DNA of 64,000 nt, taken from contig CM077665.1 in the NCBI GenBank assembly GCA_039707655.1, forward strand, positions 289,916,205 through 289,980,204, in the 5' to 3' direction. Shown piece after piece: positions 11,476-23,144 of the stretch. This stretch comes from Elymus sibiricus. Taxonomy: Eukaryota > Streptophyta > Magnoliopsida > Poales > Poaceae. A model generated the notes under the pieces. It ran no database searches. It saw only the letters and a program-made list of their open reading frames with translations, and had not been told where the DNA came from. The stretch's first letter is position 1. The number at the start of each line of letters is the position of its first letter. A program made the translations under genes and the position numbers.

Positions 11476-12422
11476 ATGGAAGCCAGCTGGCAAACCTCTA
11501 CATCAACCGCATCGTGAGTCTTCAGGGAGTTCCAAAGGAGATTGTGTCAGACCGAGGAACCCTGTTCACCTCAAGATTCTGGAAGAAATTTCAAGAAGCA
11601 ATGGGAACCAAGCTCTCCTTCTGCACTGCTTTTCACCCCAAGACCGGTGGGCCGACGGAGCGAGTAAATCAGATACTCGAGGATATGCTCCGTGCTTGTG
11701 TTCTGGCGTACGGAGCCAAGTGAGAGGACTGCCTACCATTTGTTGAGTTCTACTACAACAACAGCTATCAGTCAAGTCTTCAGATGGCACCATTTGAGGT
11801 GTTGTATGGACGTAAGTGCCGTACTCCCCTCAACTGGTCAGAAACCGAAGAAGGACTAGTCTTTGGGCCAGACATTCTCCGCGAAGCAGAAGAGCAAGTT
11901 CAACTCATCCAAGAGCGCCTCGAGACCGCCAAGACAAGACAGAAGAGCTACGCCGGCTCTCACCACTGGGAACTGAGCTTCAACAATGGAAATCATGTCT
12001 ATCTCCGAGTCACACCTCTTAAAGGGACCAAGCGTTTCCATGTCAAAGGAAAGCTTGCACCAAGATACATCAGCCCCTTCAAGATCACCGCAAGACAAGG
12101 AAAAGTTGCCTATCAGCTAGAGCTACCTTCCGAGCTATCAGATGTGCACAGCGTCTTTCACGTGTCACAACTCCGGAATTGTCTTCAAGTCCCCAACCAC
12201 CCCGACCTCTAGAAGGACATCAACCATCAAGCCATCGACCTTCAGCCAGACCTCACTTATCGTGACAGGCCAGTATGCATTTTGGATGAAGCCGAGCGTT
12301 GCACCCGAAGCTGCACCTTCAAGTACTTCAAGGTCCAATGGAGCAACCACACTGAAGCTGAAGCAACCTGGGAGCGTGAAGACTATCTTAGATCTGAGTT
12401 CCCTTATCTTTTTAGCGTTTAG
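11471..12422 (+). pseudogene. Chromovirus integrase C-terminal part with chromodomain
   Basis: This continues the frame from 1-273. The second catalytic Asp is in SDRGTLF and the Glu in GGPTERVNQ, so the DDE triad is present across the two parts. A C-terminal segment with LKGTKRF and YQLELP follows, then a chromodomain-like end (FKVQWSNHT, ATWEREDYL) that would tether integration to heterochromatin marks. Two in-frame stops break it: TGA at 11721-11723, where Trp is usual, and TAG at 12210-12212. The frame ends with TAG at 12420-12422. The copy is therefore dead. It belongs to the same polyprotein as RT and gag upstream of the window. Confidence 0.87.
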
Positions 12423-12433
12423 CCTAGGAATCT

Positions 12434-12465
12434 TGAGGAGGAGATTCTTGTAAGGAGGATAGGTA
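12434..12465 (+). other. Polypurine tract region of the chromovirus
   Basis: GAGGAGGAGATTCTTGTAAG and then GAGGATAGGTA precede the TG of the LTR. The purine-rich block is almost the same as that of the LARD-like element, a sign of shared ancestry or shared enzymes. Confidence 0.8.
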
Positions 12466-15400
12466 TGTCACACCCTGTGTTTGTATCACTTTGCTATGCT
12501 CGGATTTATAAAATTTGGAACCAATTAAAACTTCTTGAGTGGATGTGCTTGTTTGATTTGTTTGATGCTTGCTTGCTTGGTTGTATGTGTTTGGCACTCT
12601 TAGGTTCTACTCCTCTCCATGTTCATTTTCCTTGATCCAAAAGTCTTGCCCAATGATCATGCCATGTGAATAGTACCCAAAAATATTTTTATCAAATATT
12701 ATTTTGGCCAAAAAGGATTTATTCAAATTAGGTTTTCAAAAGCCCCTGAATTGAGGTTTTTACTACAAGTCCTCAAATTGGGTGGATCCTTTTTCCCCAA
12801 AGACTTTATTTGGAACCTAATATATATATGACTTCCCAAAACAACCAAATATTAATTTTAAAGATATTTTGCTATTTTATTTAAAGGCTTTTTCTTATGG
12901 GCAGAAGTGGTTTTTCATAGGGAAAAATTATTTAAATACTTTACAAATATTTGAGAAAATTTAGGGAAACTCAGTGGACATATATTTTCCATATATATGA
13001 GTTTCAACACATGGTCATGTTCAAAATCATGGGCAAAACCCCTCAAAACCCTTTCTGCCCAAATCAAGCTTTTGAAATATTTCTATAAGAAATATTCTCA
13101 ATAAATTCCAGGAAAATTCTAGCAAGTCACACATGACATATGTGATGATCTTGCAAAGTTTCATATCAATCCCAATTGGTTTGCTTCACCAAAATATTCC
13201 AAAACCATTCCTATCCAGAACCAAATTTAAGCAACTTTACATTGTGAAGTTTCTTCCCTTGACTACAAACTTTGTGGTCATGATCTAAACCCCAAATAAA
13301 TGATACAACACCAAGTGGTGGATTTGGGGGAAGTGAAATGCATGCCTAGATCTACAGAAATCTGATTCTGTTGATTTCTAGGGTTTTACAAAGTTACATT
13401 GTGAACTTTCTTCAAATAGGGTCAAACTTGGTGATCAACCCTAATTCTAACCACCATTTGACCCTGTACAATCTTATGTCAAGCATAGCCCATTTGCTTG
13501 CCCTAATCCACATCAAACACCTTCTGCATACTTAGTAAAAACCATGTTTGACCCCCTTTCTCTGTTCTCCTTGGGTCCAACTTTTTACCACACCATCTTG
13601 CAATGATCATTCACCTCCAGTAAAACTTGCTTGGCCACAGGTCCATGATTGGGGGGGGGGGTGAAAACCTCCATTTTCACTGCTGGACAGCATGGACATC
13701 ATCTATTTTTACCTCCCCCTCCTTTACCTCTACTCTCCCTAGCCCCCTCTAGCTCCTAGAGCATCTGCAGATCACCCAGGAGCTAAGGGACATGCTGGGG
13801 CGCGTCCAGAGCACGCAAGCATGCCCTGGCATGCCAAAGGCATGATCTGGAGCACGCTACAGTGCATGTCCGCACTGTAGCAGGAGCATCCCGAAGCTCC
13901 CCGGCAGCTTTGGGATGAGGGAAGATGTCCCCCGAGATGCCCTCGACGTCCGCAACCATCCAAGGTGCCGGCCCCCTCCTCCTTCTTTCTCCGGCGCCCC
14001 TAGCCACGCGCGTCCGACGCCGCCCCCCTTGGCCAATGGTCGAGCTCGCACGCGCGCGTCTCCCCTCTCTCTCTCTCTTTTCTCCCGCGGACTAAACCAC
14101 CCCCAGGAACACCCCTAGACTCCCACGCTCTCCCTCCCGTGGCCACCAGCGACGGACTCGACCTCACCGGCGAATGGGCAACCGGTAGACCGCGGACTCC
14201 TATAAAGGGGCCTCCCTCGAGCCTCCTCTCCCCTCTGGTCCCTCTCTCCTCGTCCAAATCGAGCCCCCGTGCCACCCAAGCAAGCCCAGAGGGCCTCTAA
14301 GCTCGGGATCGACCGCCGCATCGCCGCCTCAGGTCGCCGGCGTTCGCGCGGTAGGGACCTCCCCCGCCTCCATTCTCTCTCAATCTGGACCCCCTGGAGC
14401 TCTCTTATGCGATTCCCCTTCCTCCCCGTTCGTTTTCCAGCGCGGGACGGCCCCGGCGATCACCTCCTGAATCTACTCCGCCGCGGCCCCCTTGCCGCCG
14501 GCGACTCCGGCAACCCCCGCCGCTCCTTCGACCTCCAGGAGAACGGCGGCTGGACGCTGAATCCATTCCTGCCCTCAGCTCCCCTTGCCGTGGACGGAGC
14601 TCACGCCGGTGAGCTCCTCCACCCTCGGTCCCGAGGTGGGAGAAGGTCCTGATAGGGGGACCCCACCTGTCGGCCTCCTCCTCACCTCTCCCTCTCTCTC
14701 TGTGCGGCTAATGTCAGGGGCCCGCCTGTCGGGTTTGATCCCAGACGGCGCGCGCGCCCCGGCTCGCCCAGGCCTGGCTCGGCCTCAGGCTGGCCCAACT
14801 GGGTCTGTTCTGGCCCAGTTGGCTCTGAAGCCTTTTTCTTTTTCTTTTTACTCCAGTTTTCCAAAAATTCCAGTGAATTAAATAAAACTCCAATGCCAAA
14901 TAGTTTTCCACCATAGATCTTAGAATATTATGTAGAATTTAACAAGGACACTTGGGTTATTTTGTGGAAATGTTTTATGTAATGATTCTATTTAAAGCCT
15001 AGTTTTTAATATTTTTAGCCTCTGTTTAAATAGTTTTCAAAATATTTTTTCACAACAAAACCTTAGACAAATATTTTTAGAATAGCTTGTAGTATTTATC
15101 AGAGCATGGTAACATTCTAGAAGTAAAGTTTGTGCTCTATTTTGTTGTGATGCTAATTATTACCGTTATTTACCGCGACAATAGATTGTGTTGTTGAAGA
15201 GGGAGTTGGACCCGAAGAATATGAAGACCCCGAAGAGTTTGTTGAGCCAGGCAAGAAGCCCTTTGACCATGTTAAGAAACTTTTCATGCATGTCATATAG
15301 CACTTTATGTTCCGATGATGACCATGATGATGTAGTATCCCCTTCGGTGGGATGCCTCCGATACTTTTACCGTTGATACTTGCATCATGCATGACCCTAC

Positions 15401-16752
15401 CTCCTTATAAGGGTTGTGCAGGTGGGAGTAGTTAGGATGCTTAGTAGATCCTACGCAATGTGGGACGGGAATATGCGTGATGACAAAAACATAAATGATT
15501 TCAAGGACTTTACGGAAACCCCGTCGGGTGCCACTAATGCCCGAGGGAGATGATGTTGAGCTAGGTAACCACTTGATAAAGAAGTGGTGTACCGGAGCAA
15601 GTGAGTGTGTGTGCTTTCGAAAACGGATTAGATTTAAGATTTGTCGACCGTCCCAACCTTCCATGTACAACCACGATACCCCTTATGGGACGGGACTTTG
15701 TTGATTACTTTGATGGGTACTAGCATAGAGCCCGCATTACTAGTGGCGGGATTGATGTGGTCACTCTCGATACGGGGTCGTGCCGGTAAGGACGATCATA
15801 CGCTGTCTTCACAGGCACCGGGCACACCGTTGGTCCCTGCATGGATGTTACTTGTGATGTACATCATGTGGGCTGGGTACCAATCGAGTGGACTCTTTGT
15901 TTAGTATCGTCAGGGGAAAGGCAATGTTCGGGTACTTACCTCGGGTATTGACAATACCGCGAGTCGTGGCTTGACACAGAAGTTTCCCGAGTCTTGTGGG
16001 TAAAGTGTGCAACCTCTGCAGAGTGTAAAACTATTCGAATAGTTGTGTCCACGGTCAAGGACAGTTGGGTGGTGTTGCTTAAACTATGTCCTGGGTTTTC
16101 ATAAACTCGGTGTGAGTGTGAGGTTAACAAACATGGTATACTCGAGACAAGTCGGATGACTTGACACGATGATTGAACATGAGCTGTTCAGACCTTGATT
16201 ATATTGATATCGGTAACCTGTTTGTGCGGATACTTGTATCCTCATGAAGCATGTTATTACTAGTTATCGTGATCATGTCATTGCACTCAACATTTGCTTT
16301 CCGCAAAACTTACCTACTTAGTGCTATATCATGCATTGTTATTACCTTGTTCCAAAACTTGGGTTGCTTGCGAGTACATTCAAAGTACTCATTGGCTTGC
16401 CACTGGTTATTTAATTGGCCAGGCATGGAAGAGCAGGAATATGATGAAGAGTTTGTTGGAGACGAACATGCGAACTAGGACGCTTCCCAGTCAGAATGCC
16501 TGTAGGTTTAAGGCAGATGGCATGGGTTCACGCTTCCGATCAAGATTTCCGCTGCTTGTTATGTTTAAGTGTTTGGCCCTTACGGCCCTATCTATGTAAG
16601 AGTAGACCTTCATGGTCTTTATTTGCGTAAGATGCTAAATGTGGATGTAAGACTCTTGTTATTCAGCTTCTGTGTGTTCAGTGAGCATTGATCCCTGGGA
16701 TCACTGTACATGTGCATTCGGTGATCACGACTTATGAGTCGGGGTCCCCACA
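12466..16752 (+). repeat. 3' LTR of the chromovirus
   Basis: This LTR runs from TGTCACACCC to GTCCCCACA, 4287 bp. It has an AT-rich first part (12500-13600), a GC-rich promoter block (13750-14850) with a TATA box at 14201, and a tail holding the palindrome (16031-16042) and hairpin (16372-16390) also seen in the LARD-like LTRs. It ends where the exon of the E1 extra gene begins. There is no gene of its own, and short frames in the GC-rich block are compositional. Confidence 0.85.
14201..14207 (+). promoter_or_regulatory. LTR promoter TATA box (chromovirus)
   Basis: TATAAAG lies in the GC-rich block and is followed by a C/T-rich stretch, the same arrangement as in the LARD-like LTR. Confidence 0.65.
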
Positions 16753-18951
16753 GCGGTCATCCGGAAAGTAAAGTTTTCACATCCTCTTGCTCACTTGGAT
16801 CCCGACTTTCTTTTGAAGAAGCAGCAACATGACGGTAGACGTCAGACCCGAAGCGGCGACTCTGAAGACCTGGTGGCCGGCTTACCTGACACTCCGGCTC
16901 GTTGAAAACGTCACAACGAGGTATTTCATAACTTATATTTGTACTTGTGCATATTAGTTTTGCGATGTCACTTGCTCATACTGCTTATTTTAACTATGTC
17001 AGGAATCACCTCCTTCGTCTGGCGACTCGACCGCCTCCAAACTGCCTCCCCTTGTTATCACCCCGGGGTAAACTTATTTGCATCCTCTTTCTTCTTATTA
17101 CTAGTCTGTCCTTGCATATAATTGACAGTGAAATCTTTGTTCACAGGGCCCAGGCTAAGAAGAGGAAACTCAACGGGTCATCTTCCCGTCCGGATGTCTC
17201 AGAGCCGGAGGACCCGAGACTTGGTACTTCTGAAATTCCAGTGGAGCCCTCCAAGGCTGACCAAGGCACCCACAATGAATCTCCTCAGCTTACTGAGCCG
17301 GTGGATACCGATATTATGATTCCTGAAGCCAATCCGGAGATGGATCCTAAGCCGCCAAGCCCCCTGCCGACAACTCAAGGCATGACTGCTCAAGAAGAAG
17401 AGGTCACTATCACCGGCTCAGCCTATACCGCTCCGGCCCCTTCCAACGTGTTAGCCAAGCACATCAGCAAGGATGAGGCGCCTTCACCTGAGAAGGAGAA
17501 GGGTAAGCTTGATCTGCCCAACTTGGAGAAGCTGACGGCTGATGAATTACATTCGGGTTATCTGAGCCGCCTTGCCACGAGCCGGGACAAGGAGGCCAAC
17601 CTAGTTGGTATGATGAAGAGGAAATATGAGGTACTCCACTTTTCTACTCTCCGTATATCCTTACGTAGCCCCCAAGAGCCGGCTTAGTCTCTCGAAGATA
17701 AGCCGGGTCTTCAGTAATATGTAGACTTTGATAGAGCAATGTGTAGCCCCGAAGGGCCGGGTTATCTTCATGAAGATGATCCGGGTCTCGCTTGTATTTG
17801 GATATACTTGAAAGAACTGATACACATTAGCCCCCAAGTGTCAAGTATATTGCATGCAATCTGCTTGAGACTTATAACAAACCTCTGCAGTACCTCCAAG
17901 TATTACTATAAACCGGACTGGCGGCTTAAAATTGATAAATTTGCTGTTGATAATTGTCTTATGCAGGAGGCTTTAAATGTGGCCGAGTCTAGCTTGACCG
18001 ATGTTAGGAAGAGCCTGGCATTGCAAGAAGATGCTCGAGCTGAAGCTGACACAAAGTGGCGGCTCTCCTCAAGAGAATTGGAGAAAATCAAGGCAGATTT
18101 TGAAGCATACAAGCAAACTGTTGAAGCCAACCAAGCCGCCTTGACCAAACGTGCAGAAGGTGCCGAGGGCCGTCTTAAGCCTGTCACTGAAGACCTAACC
18201 AGCCTGAAGCGCCATATAGCCCGGATGACCGAAGCCGTCTTTGGTATGCTGATTATATCATGACCATTTTTCAAAAATTCTTATAGAGCCTCGCCTAGCG
18301 ACTTACAAACTTGAACTGTTTGCAGGCCAACGACCTCGCCAGCTTCCGGACGACAGCTTGCTGAAGCTGAAGGCTTTATATGCCTTCACTGAACAGCTGT
18401 ACGCCGGAAGCCTTTTCACCATCAGGGCTGTATTTGGCCAAAAAGGGGTTCCAAAGCTGATCAAGGATGTGCTGAAATGCCTCTCCACCGTTGCCAAGCA
18501 CTTTGAAGAGATGAAGAAATCAGCCGCCCGCAAGGGTGCAATATCTGCTTTAAGCCGGGCTTTGGCATATGCGCTGGAGCTTAACCCGGAGGAGATGATG
18601 GGAGGCTTCCCGCAGCTGAAGGCCGACGGGTCAGAATTCACTCAAGATGACTACGCCCGTTGCTTCAGAGCATCTCGAGTGTTGGCCAGCCAGTTAGCCG
18701 CAGAAGCTGATCTGAAGACGTACCAGGCGGCTTACGACGACAACAACACGCGAGTCTGGGCGCCCACATTTGAGCCGAAGGACCTGACTCCTCAACAGCG
18801 TAAGCACATCTTTGCCCCTGACGTTGACCCGTCTCCAATCTTGCATGATGAAGCTGAATTTGAAGCTTTACTAAACTGCAACTGGGATGTGGACAACCTT
18901 CAGATCCGGGAAAGAGAAGACCCGGCGCAGGATGACCCGTCGACGAGCTAG
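16753..18951 (+). pseudogene. Antisense extra gene (aORF) of E1, five exons, 5' part missing
   Basis: The exons I infer are 16753-16920, 17003-17067, 17147-17630, 17967-18243 and 18326-18951. All introns are GT-AG (82, 79, 336 and 82 bp), and the phases match through every junction, giving about 540 codons to a TAG at 18949. Exon 3 is acidic, Pro- and Ser-rich. Exon 4 is a long coiled coil of alternating charged and Leu/Ala residues. Exon 5 ends in an acidic tail. One in-frame TGA (16902-16904) lies in exon 1. The layout matches the putative gypsy-type transposon family (Pfam PF04195 proteins) found in grass Tat elements; their role is unknown. The N-terminal domain lies beyond the chromovirus insertion. 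Confidence 0.75.
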
Positions 18952-19430
18952 GCGAAGAGCCGGTATCCAACGACTTTAACCCGGGCCAAGCTGAGCCGCT
19001 GTGTTATAAATTTTGCAAAAGACTTGAGTCACACATTTTGGGCCCTCTAGAGCCTTGTAATAGGCATGGTAAAAACTTGATTGCCTGTGCCGTGCCTTCG
19101 TGCACTTTTTGAGCTTCTTCAACTCATATGCCGGCGGTTCAAACTTCTCCAGTATGAATGTCTTGACATGATTATATGCCTAAGTATGAATTCATCGATT
19201 CCCCCTGGCGGGTTATACTCCATGAGCAATGCTAAGCCGGGATTACCCAGAAACTTAGAATCTTATCATGAAAACCTCCTGCAAAATAACAAGCAGAAAA
19301 TGCATGTATATGTGGTAGCATAATTTAGGCGGCTTTGAAGGCACAACCCAAAGAGATCAACTCTCATATTTTAGAAAAACTCAAAAAAAAATAGCTTGCA
19401 AGAAGCTAGGCATGATTGCCGAAAATCCCA

Positions 19431-19700
19431 TAAGCCGGCTCTCACGTGACATAAATCCGTTGTTTTAACCTTAACCAGTTCAAGGTCTTAAAAAAGATTG
19501 ATTGTTAAGAGTACGAACGGGCCACATAGCGGAGAGACTACGACAGATAGGTGAGTTTATCCTCGCTCTCTGTAAGCCGGCTCTCACGTGACATAAGCCG
19601 CCAGTTTAACTTTGACAAGTTCAGGGTCTTAAAAAAGTTTGACTGTCAAACGTCCGGCGGGTCACCTGGTGGAGTAGCAAGTTGCAAACAGGCAGGTTTA
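19431..19700. repeat. Degenerate tandem duplication with G-box cores
   Basis: TAAGCCGGCTCTCACGTGAC starts at 19431 and again at 19573. The following sequence (CAAGTTCAGGGTCTTAAAAAA-like) also aligns, giving two units of about 142 bp. Each holds CACGTG, the core bound by plant bHLH and bZIP factors. Binding is inference. Confidence 0.6.
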
Positions 19701-19709
19701 ACTCAAATA

Positions 19710-19809
19710 TGGCATATAAAGCCGATCAAGAGGGTATGAAAGATAAACCCAGTGGGTTGGAAGCCCCCAAGTGATGGCATATAAAGCCGATCAAGAGGGT
19801 ATGAAAGAT
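19710..19809. repeat. Direct repeat, 35 bp twice, spacer 30 bp
   Basis: The 35 bases from TGGCATATAAAGCCGATCAA through GGTATGAAAGAT occur at 19710-19744 and 19775-19809 without a visible difference. The identity suggests a recent duplication. Confidence 0.85.
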
Positions 19810-19940
19810 CAACTCTTTGCACAAAACTTGGTGCAGGAAAAACGGCAGAGGCCCCGAATTATAGGGATGCCGGCTTTATTATATTATAAAAAGTGGTATA
19901 TACAATGACAGAAGTATGTACGTTGATAAGAGCCGGTGGC

Positions 19941-21110
19941 TCAAGTGTAGTAAGGCCGAAGATGAGCAATGTTCCACGGCCTGACAGTCTCCTCCGCAAA
20001 AGTGCGTGATTTGTCGCTCTCCCTTATATCAATGAGATAATAGGAACCATTGTTGAGATTTCTGCTGATCACAAAAGGTCCTTCCCAGGGAGGTGATAAC
20101 TTATGCATATCTGTCTGGTCTTGAATCAGATGAAGCACTAAGTCGCCTTCTTGAAACGTCCGGGTCTTGACTCTGTGGCTATGATAGCGACGCAGATCTT
20201 GTTGATAAATCGCCGAACATGCAGCTGCAAGATCCCGTTCTTCATCTAAGGCGTCCAGTGCATCCTGACATGTCGTCTCATGATTAGCTTCAATGTAAGC
20301 CACCACCCTGGGCGAGTCATGACGGATATCACTTGGGAGAATAGCCTCTGCACCGTAAACCATGAAGAAAGGCCTATAGCGTGTTGATCTGTTGGGGGTG
20401 GTTCTTATAGTCCAAAGAACTAAAGGTAACTCCTCCACCCAACAACCCGGCGTTCGTTCCAAAGGAACCAGAAGCCGGGGTTTTATCCCTCTCAAAATTT
20501 CCTGGTTAGCACGTTCTGCTTGACCATTGGACTGCGGATGAGCCACGGAAGAGACATCAAGGCGGATGTGTTCACTGTCACAGAACTCTTTCATAACGAC
20601 CTTGGACAGATTCGTACCATTATCAGTAATGATACTGTGAGGGTAACCAAACCAGAAAATAAGTTTTTTGACAAACTGAACTGCTGTTGCTGCGTCACAC
20701 TTACTGACCGGCTCTGCTTCCACCCACTTAGTTAACTTGTCAACCTCCACCAAGATGTGGGTCTTCTTATCTTTAGACCTCTTGAACGGTCCAACCATAT
20801 CAAGCCCCCAGACCGCAAACGGCCAGGTGATTGGAATCATCCGCAACTCCTGAGCCGGCACATAGGCACGTCGCCCAAATTTTTGACACCCATCACATTA
20901 GGTAGCCAATCTCTCCGCATCTGCATGAGCTGTCAACCAGTAAAAACCATGCCGAAAAGCTTTTTCCACCAAGGATTTTGACCCGGAGTGATGACCACAA
21001 TCGCCAGCATGTATTTCTTGCAAGATTTCCAGGCCCTCTTCCGGAGAAACGCACTGTTGAAAAACGCCAGTCACGCTGCATCTGTGCAACTCGCCATTGA
21101 CAATAGTCAT
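19941..21110 (-). pseudogene. E1 integrase
   Basis: From the N-terminus there is an HHCC zinc region (IHAGDCGHH, then CDGCQKFG), followed by the catalytic core with Asp in LVEVDKLTKWVE, Asp in ITDNGTNL and Glu in NGQAERANQE, so all three catalytic residues are present. The C-terminal part carries GDLVLHL and the element-typical end VRPWNIAHLRPYY. It has no chromodomain, unlike the chromovirus. A TAA at 20898-20900 interrupts the frame just before CDGCQ, and a TGA at 21135-21137 separates it from RNase H. Downstream of its stop is the convergent aORF. The best-kept reading frame runs 20861-19941. Confidence 0.87.
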
Positions 21111-21134
21111 GGATTTAGACCGCCTTATGATTTT

Positions 21135-21680
21135 TCACGCCAAAGTCTCGTCCTCGGGTAACTCGCCACGAGTCAGATATGCCAGGTAAGGCAGCGTCCA
21201 ATCAGGGATAGTGCGGAGAGCCGCCACCAATTGTCCTTCCGGGTCAGGTATAGCAAGATCCTCTTCAGAAGGCAACTTAACCAGCGGGTGATGTAATAAA
21301 TCTAGGAACACATTAGGCGGCACCGGCTTACGCTGAGATCCCAACCTTGATAACGCATAATCCGCCTCATTCTTCTGATGATCAATATGATCCACCTGAT
21401 ATCCCTTGAAATGACTAGCGATGACGTCAACCGCCTGGCGATAAGCCGCCATACGAGGATCTTTAGAATCCCACGTGCCCGAGACTTGCTGGGCCACAAG
21501 GTAATAGTCGCCGAGATATCTAACCCGGCTCAAATTCATCTCCTTGGCCACACGGAGCCAATGAAGCAGGGCTTCATACTCAGCTGCATTGTTAGTACAA
21601 GGAAACATTGGCCTTAACACATAACCGAATTTGTCACCTCTAGGGGAAGTTAAAACAACTCCAGCCCCCGAGCCTTCCAA
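21135..21680 (-). pseudogene. E1 RNase H (archaeal-like type of Tat elements)
   Basis: RNase H removes RNA from the RNA-DNA hybrid. The segment shows GAGVVLTSPRG, then NNAAEYEALLH with the catalytic Glu, and LGDYYLVAQQV with the central Asp. Tat elements carry this archaeal-like RNase H beside or in place of the native one. The last conserved Asp is usually in NEAADALSRLGS; here it reads NEADYALSRLGS, so the Asp is moved by one residue and replaced at its normal place by Tyr. It is in frame with RT except for a TAG at 21723-21725. Confidence 0.78.
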
Positions 21681-21722
21681 CTGTCTAGAGCCATCAAAGT
21701 GAATTGTCCAATATGTATTGTC

Positions 21723-23081
21723 CTACTTCTCCTCAGGTGTTTGACACTCTGTCAAGTCATTGATAAAATCCACCAGGGCTTGATATTCAATAGCCGTCCA
21801 AGGTACATACTTCAGATTAAGAGGCCCAAGCTCAATTGCCCATTTAGCAATCCTGCCGGTGGCTTCTCTATTTTGAATGATATCTCCCAAAGGAGCAGAG
21901 CCGACGACAGTGATTGGATGCCCAATGAAGTAATGCTTTAGTTTGCGATTCGCCATGAATACTCCAAACACCAGCTTTTGCCAATGTGGGTATCTTTGCT
22001 TGGATTCTGTCAACACCTCACTGACATAGTAAACTGGCCGCTGGACTAGATATTCCTTGCCTGCCTCCTTGCGCTCCACAACGACTACAACACTGACGGC
22101 TTTATTATTAGCCGCCACGTACAGGAGCAAAGGCTCTTTTTCCATGGGAGCATGCAAGACGAGCGGCTCAACCAACTGCTTTTTGAGCACCTCAAACGCA
22201 TCATTGGCAGCATCGCTCCAGAAAAAGTCATCTGTCTTCTTCATCATCTGATACAAAGGCATAGCTTTCTCACCCACGCGGCTTATCAACCGGCTTAAAG
22301 CGGCAATACGACCCGCCAAGCGCTGGACATCATTAATGCACGCCGGCTTAGAGAAAGAGGTGATGGCCTTTATCTTATCTGGGTTAGCCTCAATGCCCCG
22401 CGCGGAGACCAAGAATCCTAGAAGCTTGCCTGCAGGCACACCAAACACACACTTAGCCGGGTTAAGCATCATCTTGTATACCCGTAGGTTATCAAAAGTT
22501 TCCTTCAAATCATCTAGCAGAGTCTCCTTCTTCCTTGACTTGACCACAATATCGTCCACATAAGCATGAACATTGCGCCCAATTTGACCATGAAGACAGT
22601 TTTGCACACAGCGTTGATAAGTCTCCTGCACACTTTTGAGTCCAAAAGGCATAGACACGTAGCAGAAAGCTCCAAAAGGTGTGATGAAAGACGTCTTCTC
22701 CTGGTCTTTGACTGCCATCTTGATCTGATGATAACCCGAATAAGCGTCCAGGAAACATAAACTCTCACAACCCGCCATTGCATCAATAATCTGGTTGATT
22801 CGGGGGAGAGCAAATGGATCAACCGGGCACGCCTTGTTGAGATCTGTGTAATCTACACACATGGACCACGTGGCGTTCTTCTTAAGCACAAGCACAGGGT
22901 TAGCTAACCACTTCGGGTGAAAAACCTCCACGATAAACCCTGCTGCCAAGAGCCGGGCTACCTCTTCCCCGATAGCTTTACGCCTCTCTTCATTTAAACG
23001 ACAGAGGAATTGTTTGACCGTCTTAAACTTAGGATCCACATTAAGGTGGTGCTCAGCGAATTCTCTCGGTACACCCAACAT
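21723..23081 (-). pseudogene. E1 reverse transcriptase
   Basis: The palm motifs are well kept: CVDYTDLNKACP, FLDAYSGYHQI, FITPFGAFCYVSMPFGL, and the catalytic YVDDIVVKS with YVDD at 22551-22562. A connection and tether region follows up to the stop at 21723. The upstream join to protease is in the same frame but holds TAG codons at 23145-23147 and near 23085, and the frame then opens at 23081. Length (about 450 residues to the tether end) is normal. This is one of the two elements in the window that still shows a polymerase or integrase. Confidence 0.9.
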
Positions 23082-23144
23082 GTCGGAAAGCTTCTATGCA
23101 AAGATGTCCCGATTCTCACGGATGAATTCGGTGAGCGCGCTTTC

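Larger units (their letters stand above)
1..16752 (+). mobile_element. Tekay-type chromovirus (Ty3/Gypsy), 3' half, split by a nested insertion
   Basis: This is the 3' part of a Gypsy element on the + strand. It consists of integrase 1-273, a gap filled by another element (274-11470), the rest of integrase with a chromodomain (11471-12422), a polypurine tract, and a 3' LTR (12466-16752). The chromodomain after integrase and the residue pattern of the core place it among chromoviruses, most like the Tekay lineage. Its 5' LTR, gag, protease and RT lie left of the window, so its target duplication cannot be checked; the right-hand copy would be GCGGT at 16753-16757. It is inserted in the antisense extra gene of the Tat-type element E1. 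Confidence 0.85.
18952..19940. other. Non-coding spacer between convergent integrase and aORF of E1
   Basis: About 1 kb between the two stop codons serves as 3' end for both transcripts. I see no gene. It contains a 142-bp-spaced degenerate duplication with CTCACGTGAC and a 35-bp direct repeat, described separately. Similar 3' regions of Tat elements are known to be rich in short tandem repeats. Confidence 0.6.

Noticed and set aside
14000..14880. Host gene upstream region or CpG-island-like promoter
   Set aside because: It lies inside the chromovirus LTR with its TATA box; no downstream host reading frame exists.
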